DNA of 55,109 nucleotides from positions 1 through 55,109 of the forward strand of contig JAIKXN010000107.1 of NCBI GenBank assembly GCA_024684055.1, written 5' to 3'. The first letter of the stretch is position 1; each line of letters opens with the position of its first letter. The DNA comes from Lachnospiraceae bacterium. GTDB taxonomy: Bacteria > Bacillota > Clostridia > Lachnospirales > Lachnospiraceae. Shown here in pieces: positions 52,408 through 55,109 of the stretch. The notes below the pieces were generated by a model. That model searched no databases, was not told the origin of the DNA, and saw nothing but the letters and a program-made list of their open reading frames with translations. Both the position numbers and the translations under genes were made by a program.

Positions 52408-55109
52408 ATGAATACCGCAAAGAAAAGAAATTCGGTAAGACTGTTGACGACATTGATGTTTATTGCATTAGTGTCTGTTTTTATGTTTCCTATGATGACA
52501 AAAGCAGCCTCAACGCATACTGCTCATAAAGGTCATATGGATCATAATGGCTGGACACCAATTAGCAGTTACGCTGATTTATCTGAACTGGGAGCCAGCG
52601 GAGGAAGCGGTTATCTTACATGTGATATTATAACCGGCAATGAGATATGGATACATAATGGTAATGTCGTTAATCTTTGCCTTAACGGGTACGTATTAAA
52701 AATGAGCCTGGATTATTCGAAATCAGCGATTGCAGTGTTTGATGGCACATTAAATTTATATGACGAAACAGGAAACAGCGGAAGGATATGTCATTCCGAC
52801 GGATCACCCGGATTCGGAGTTATACTCTGGAGGTCAGATTCAAACTTTAATATGTATGGCGGCACAATCACAGAATGTCCCGGCGGAGATGAAAAGGGCG
52901 GTGCTGTTTGTTGTGAAATGGGTACATTTACAATGAACGGCGGAATTATATCAGATAATACCTCCGATTATTCGGGAGCGGGGGTTTATATTAGAGAAGG
53001 TACGTTTGTTATGAATGATGGTAAAATCTGCAATAACAAATCAAGCGATAGTCAATACGGCGGTGGCGTATATGTTGGTGGAAAAGGTACTTTTACAATG
53101 AACGGCGGAACTATCTCGGAAAATAAAGCCGGATACGGAGGCGGAGTTTATAACGATAAAATATTCATAATGAATGGCGGCAATATTTCGGGTAATAGTG
53201 CAGAAAATGGAGGGGGAGTTTATAGTACAAACTCAACGTTCGGATTAAACGGAGTAGTATACAATGCAAAATTCACAATGAACGCAGGTAATATTTCGGG
53301 TAACAGCGCTTTGCACGGTGGCGGAGTATTTGCCCGAGGAAATTTTGAAATGAACGGAGGAACCATTTCTAAAAATGAAGGCACTTCGTCAGCCGGAGGA
53401 GTAGAAAGCTTTAAGAAATTCATCATGACAGACGGAACAATTTCCGAAAATAGCGCAGTAGATGGCGGAGGAATAGAAATATCTGATGGAACATTAACAA
53501 TAACAGGTGGAAGCATTTCCGAAAATAGCGCAGATGCCGGCGGAGGAATAGAAATATCTGAAGGAACATTAACAATAACAGGTGGAAGCATTTCCGAAAA
53601 TAAAGCCGGATACGGAGGCGGAATATTTACGCTGGGCGAATTATATTTGTCGGGTGGTACAATCTCCCAAAATACAGCCCAAGGTTTCGGTGGAGGAATA
53701 TATGTGTACCCTGATGGAAAATTATATATGTCCGGCGGTACAATCTCCGAAAATACAGCAGATGGATACGGAGGAGGTTTGTATGCCTTGGGCTACTTTA
53801 ATATTGAAGGCGGTCAGATTAAAGATAATAAAGCTTTTACAAGAAATCTTGATTGGGTTAATTATAGTAATGGTATATATGTTTCTCATGCCGGTTTTTA
53901 TAGCAAGGGCATCTTATCAGATACAAATGAATATGCAACCGGTTTTTATGATTTAACATACGAATCAAACAATGACTCCGGAAATTGGATTATTCAGGTG
54001 ATGGATTCCAACTGTGACAATTATGTAATGGAAAATAAATTTACTCGAAGCGGATATACTTTTCTTAATTGGAAGGACGGAGGCGGAACTTCGTATGCTG
54101 AAGGGGCAAAATTAGTTAATGATAATATAAGGACATTATATGCACAGTGGAAACCCAATAAATATACCGTTAAGTTTGATGCAAACGGCGGAAGCGGAAC
54201 GATGACTGCACAGAGTATTAAATACAACACATCTACTGCTCTTAAAAAGAACACGTTTACCAGAGACGGATACGATTTTGCGGGATGGAATACAAAGGCT
54301 GACGGAAGCGGAACTTCTTATGCGGATGCCACAAAAGTTAAGCTTAATGTTTTAAATACAAATAAGGTTACTCTTTATGCTCAGTGGAAAGCTAAGTATG
54401 CAACAGTTACATTTAATGTAAACGGCGGAACAGCGCTTAAAGAAACAACCGTAAAATATCAGATAACCAAAGCATACGGCAAACTGCCGGAGACAAGCAG
54501 AACAGGCTATACATTCAGCGGCTGGTATACTGCAAAGAGCGGCGGAACCAAGGTTACTGCAAAAAGTATCTGCGAAGGAGATATAACATTTTACGCACAC
54601 TGGAAAGCAAAGACGGATACACCTTATAAAGTAGAACATTACAGACAGAAAGTTGACGGAACATATCCTGCAACTGCAAATGAAACAGAGGCATTAACAG
54701 GTAAAACAAATGCCAGTATAACTCCCGAAGTTAAGACATACAAAGGGTTTACGGCACCTGAAACTCAGACTGTAAAGATCAAAGCAGACGGAAAACTTGT
54801 AGTTAAGTATTACTACACGAGAAACAGCTATAAGCTTACCTGGAATTTCGCAGGAGGAAAGGCAAGCGGAACATATACCAAGGGAACAGTAAAGTATGGT
54901 GCAAAGATTACAGCACCCGTTCCCGTAAGAGACGGATATGCATTTACGGGCTGGAATAAAACCGTTCCCGCCAAAATGCCTGCGTATGACGCAACATTTA
55001 AGGCTAAATGGAGAAAGCTTTCACAGGAAGAACAGGTAAGAAACTTCGTTTCCAGATTCTATACAATCATTCTCGACAGACCTGCGGAAGCAGCAGGACT
55101 TGCAGACTG
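52408..55109 (+). CDS. Large secreted repeat surface protein/adhesin (beta-helix, InlB B-repeats, DUF4214), 3' end missing
   Basis: I translated this open frame from ATG 52408 (GGGGAGG upstream) to the window edge: at least 900 residues. A signal peptide ends near 'MMTKAAS' (about residue 33). Residues about 90-480 are beta-helix repeats with 'F(T/I)MNGG-I-S-N-A-GGG(V/I)' words, as in Chlamydia Pmp-like and other adhesins. Three or four Listeria-Bacteroides (InlB B) repeats follow (about 540-735, 'YTVKFDANGG', 'TLYAQWKAK'), then a MucBP-like unit ('YKVEHYRQKVDGTYPATANE'), another B-repeat-like unit and the start of a DUF4214 domain ('VRNFVSRFYTIILDRPAEAA'). A cell-surface role in adhesion to plant fibre or other cells is inferred. 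Expression is under the c-di-GMP riboswitch. Confidence 0.9.
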   Translation, partial: MNTAKKRNSVRLLTTLMFIALVSVFMFPMMTKAASTHTAHKGHMDHNGWTPISSYADLSELGASGGSGYLTCDIITGNEIWIHNGNVVNLCLNGYVLKMSLDYSKSAIAVFDGTLNLYDETGNSGRICHSDGSPGFGVILWRSDSNFNMYGGTITECPGGDEKGGAVCCEMGTFTMNGGIISDNTSDYSGAGVYIREGTFVMNDGKICNNKSSDSQYGGGVYVGGKGTFTMNGGTISENKAGYGGGVYNDKIFIMNGGNISGNSAENGGGVYSTNSTFGLNGVVYNAKFTMNAGNISGNSALHGGGVFARGNFEMNGGTISKNEGTSSAGGVESFKKFIMTDGTISENSAVDGGGIEISDGTLTITGGSISENSADAGGGIEISEGTLTITGGSISENKAGYGGGIFTLGELYLSGGTISQNTAQGFGGGIYVYPDGKLYMSGGTISENTADGYGGGLYALGYFNIEGGQIKDNKAFTRNLDWVNYSNGIYVSHAGFYSKGILSDTNEYATGFYDLTYESNNDSGNWIIQVMDSNCDNYVMENKFTRSGYTFLNWKDGGGTSYAEGAKLVNDNIRTLYAQWKPNKYTVKFDANGGSGTMTAQSIKYNTSTALKKNTFTRDGYDFAGWNTKADGSGTSYADATKVKLNVLNTNKVTLYAQWKAKYATVTFNVNGGTALKETTVKYQITKAYGKLPETSRTGYTFSGWYTAKSGGTKVTAKSICEGDITFYAHWKAKTDTPYKVEHYRQKVDGTYPATANETEALTGKTNASITPEVKTYKGFTAPETQTVKIKADGKLVVKYYYTRNSYKLTWNFAGGKASGTYTKGTVKYGAKITAPVPVRDGYAFTGWNKTVPAKMPAYDATFKAKWRKLSQEEQVRNFVSRFYTIILDRPAEAAGLAD
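53464..53602 (+). repeat. Near-identical 64-bp coding repeat inside the adhesin
   Basis: 53464-53527 and 53539-53602 differ at one base that I can see. The period is 75 bp, exactly 25 codons, so copy-number change would keep the frame and lengthen or shorten the beta-helix by one turn. Confidence 0.85.

Overview
The window looks like chromosomal DNA from a low-to-mid G+C anaerobic Firmicute, most likely a rumen or gut Lachnospiraceae of the Butyrivibrio/Pseudobutyrivibrio type. I infer this from gene content and family resemblance only, without any database search. The pointers are plant-polysaccharide enzymes with sugar ABC transporters, an [FeFe]-hydrogenase maturase (HydF), several AraC regulators, strong AGGAGG-type ribosome binding sites and protein styles typical of Lachnospiraceae. 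I recognise 42 protein genes (two cut by the window edges), one clear c-di-GMP-I riboswitch, many hairpin terminators, several good sigma-A-type promoters and an unusual number of intergenic tandem repeats. I saw no rRNA, tRNA, CRISPR array, transposase or prophage gene.

Region 1 (1-18.4 kb) is a xylan/arabinoxylan utilisation locus. It holds the tail of a ChvE-like sugar-binding protein with its ATPase and permease, a GH39 beta-xylosidase, a membrane-anchored trigger-factor-like foldase, a GH43 enzyme and a chemoreceptor fused to a sugar-binding domain. An AraC regulator diverges from a GH3 beta-xylosidase/glucosidase operon across an array of 36-bp tandem repeats. A YesL-like protein and an oligosaccharide (CUT1) importer, with binding protein and two permeases but no ATPase, follow. 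Together they would import xylo-oligosaccharides, hydrolyse them in the cytoplasm and steer cells toward the sugar.

Region 2 (18.4-33.6 kb) is mixed: a GC-rich repeat patch, a MATE exporter, an NlpC/P60 protein, a MacB/FtsX-type ABC system behind a strong promoter with operator-like palindromes, a GH5 glycanase, and a five-gene VTC / DUF4956 / Cthe_2159-like lipoprotein / response regulator / histidine kinase module. An AraC and an XRE regulator whose 3' ends overlap close the region.

Region 3 (33.6-45.3 kb) carries a TraX-PAS-GGDEF protein, then mostly housekeeping genes: hydF, truB, an Ogg-type glycosylase, a YhaO/YhaN (SbcD/SbcC-like) pair, mscL and xpt. Region 4 (45.3-50.9 kb) is a BMP-family nucleoside ABC operon next to xpt, which suggests purine salvage.

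Region 5 (51-55.1 kb) has a Gfo/Idh/MocA oxidoreductase and a large secreted, repeat-rich surface protein running off the window. Its promoter, c-di-GMP-I aptamer and terminator are all visible upstream, so this adhesin-like gene is very probably set by cyclic di-GMP. The predicted diguanylate cyclase at 33.7 kb makes the window a possible view of both signal source and output.
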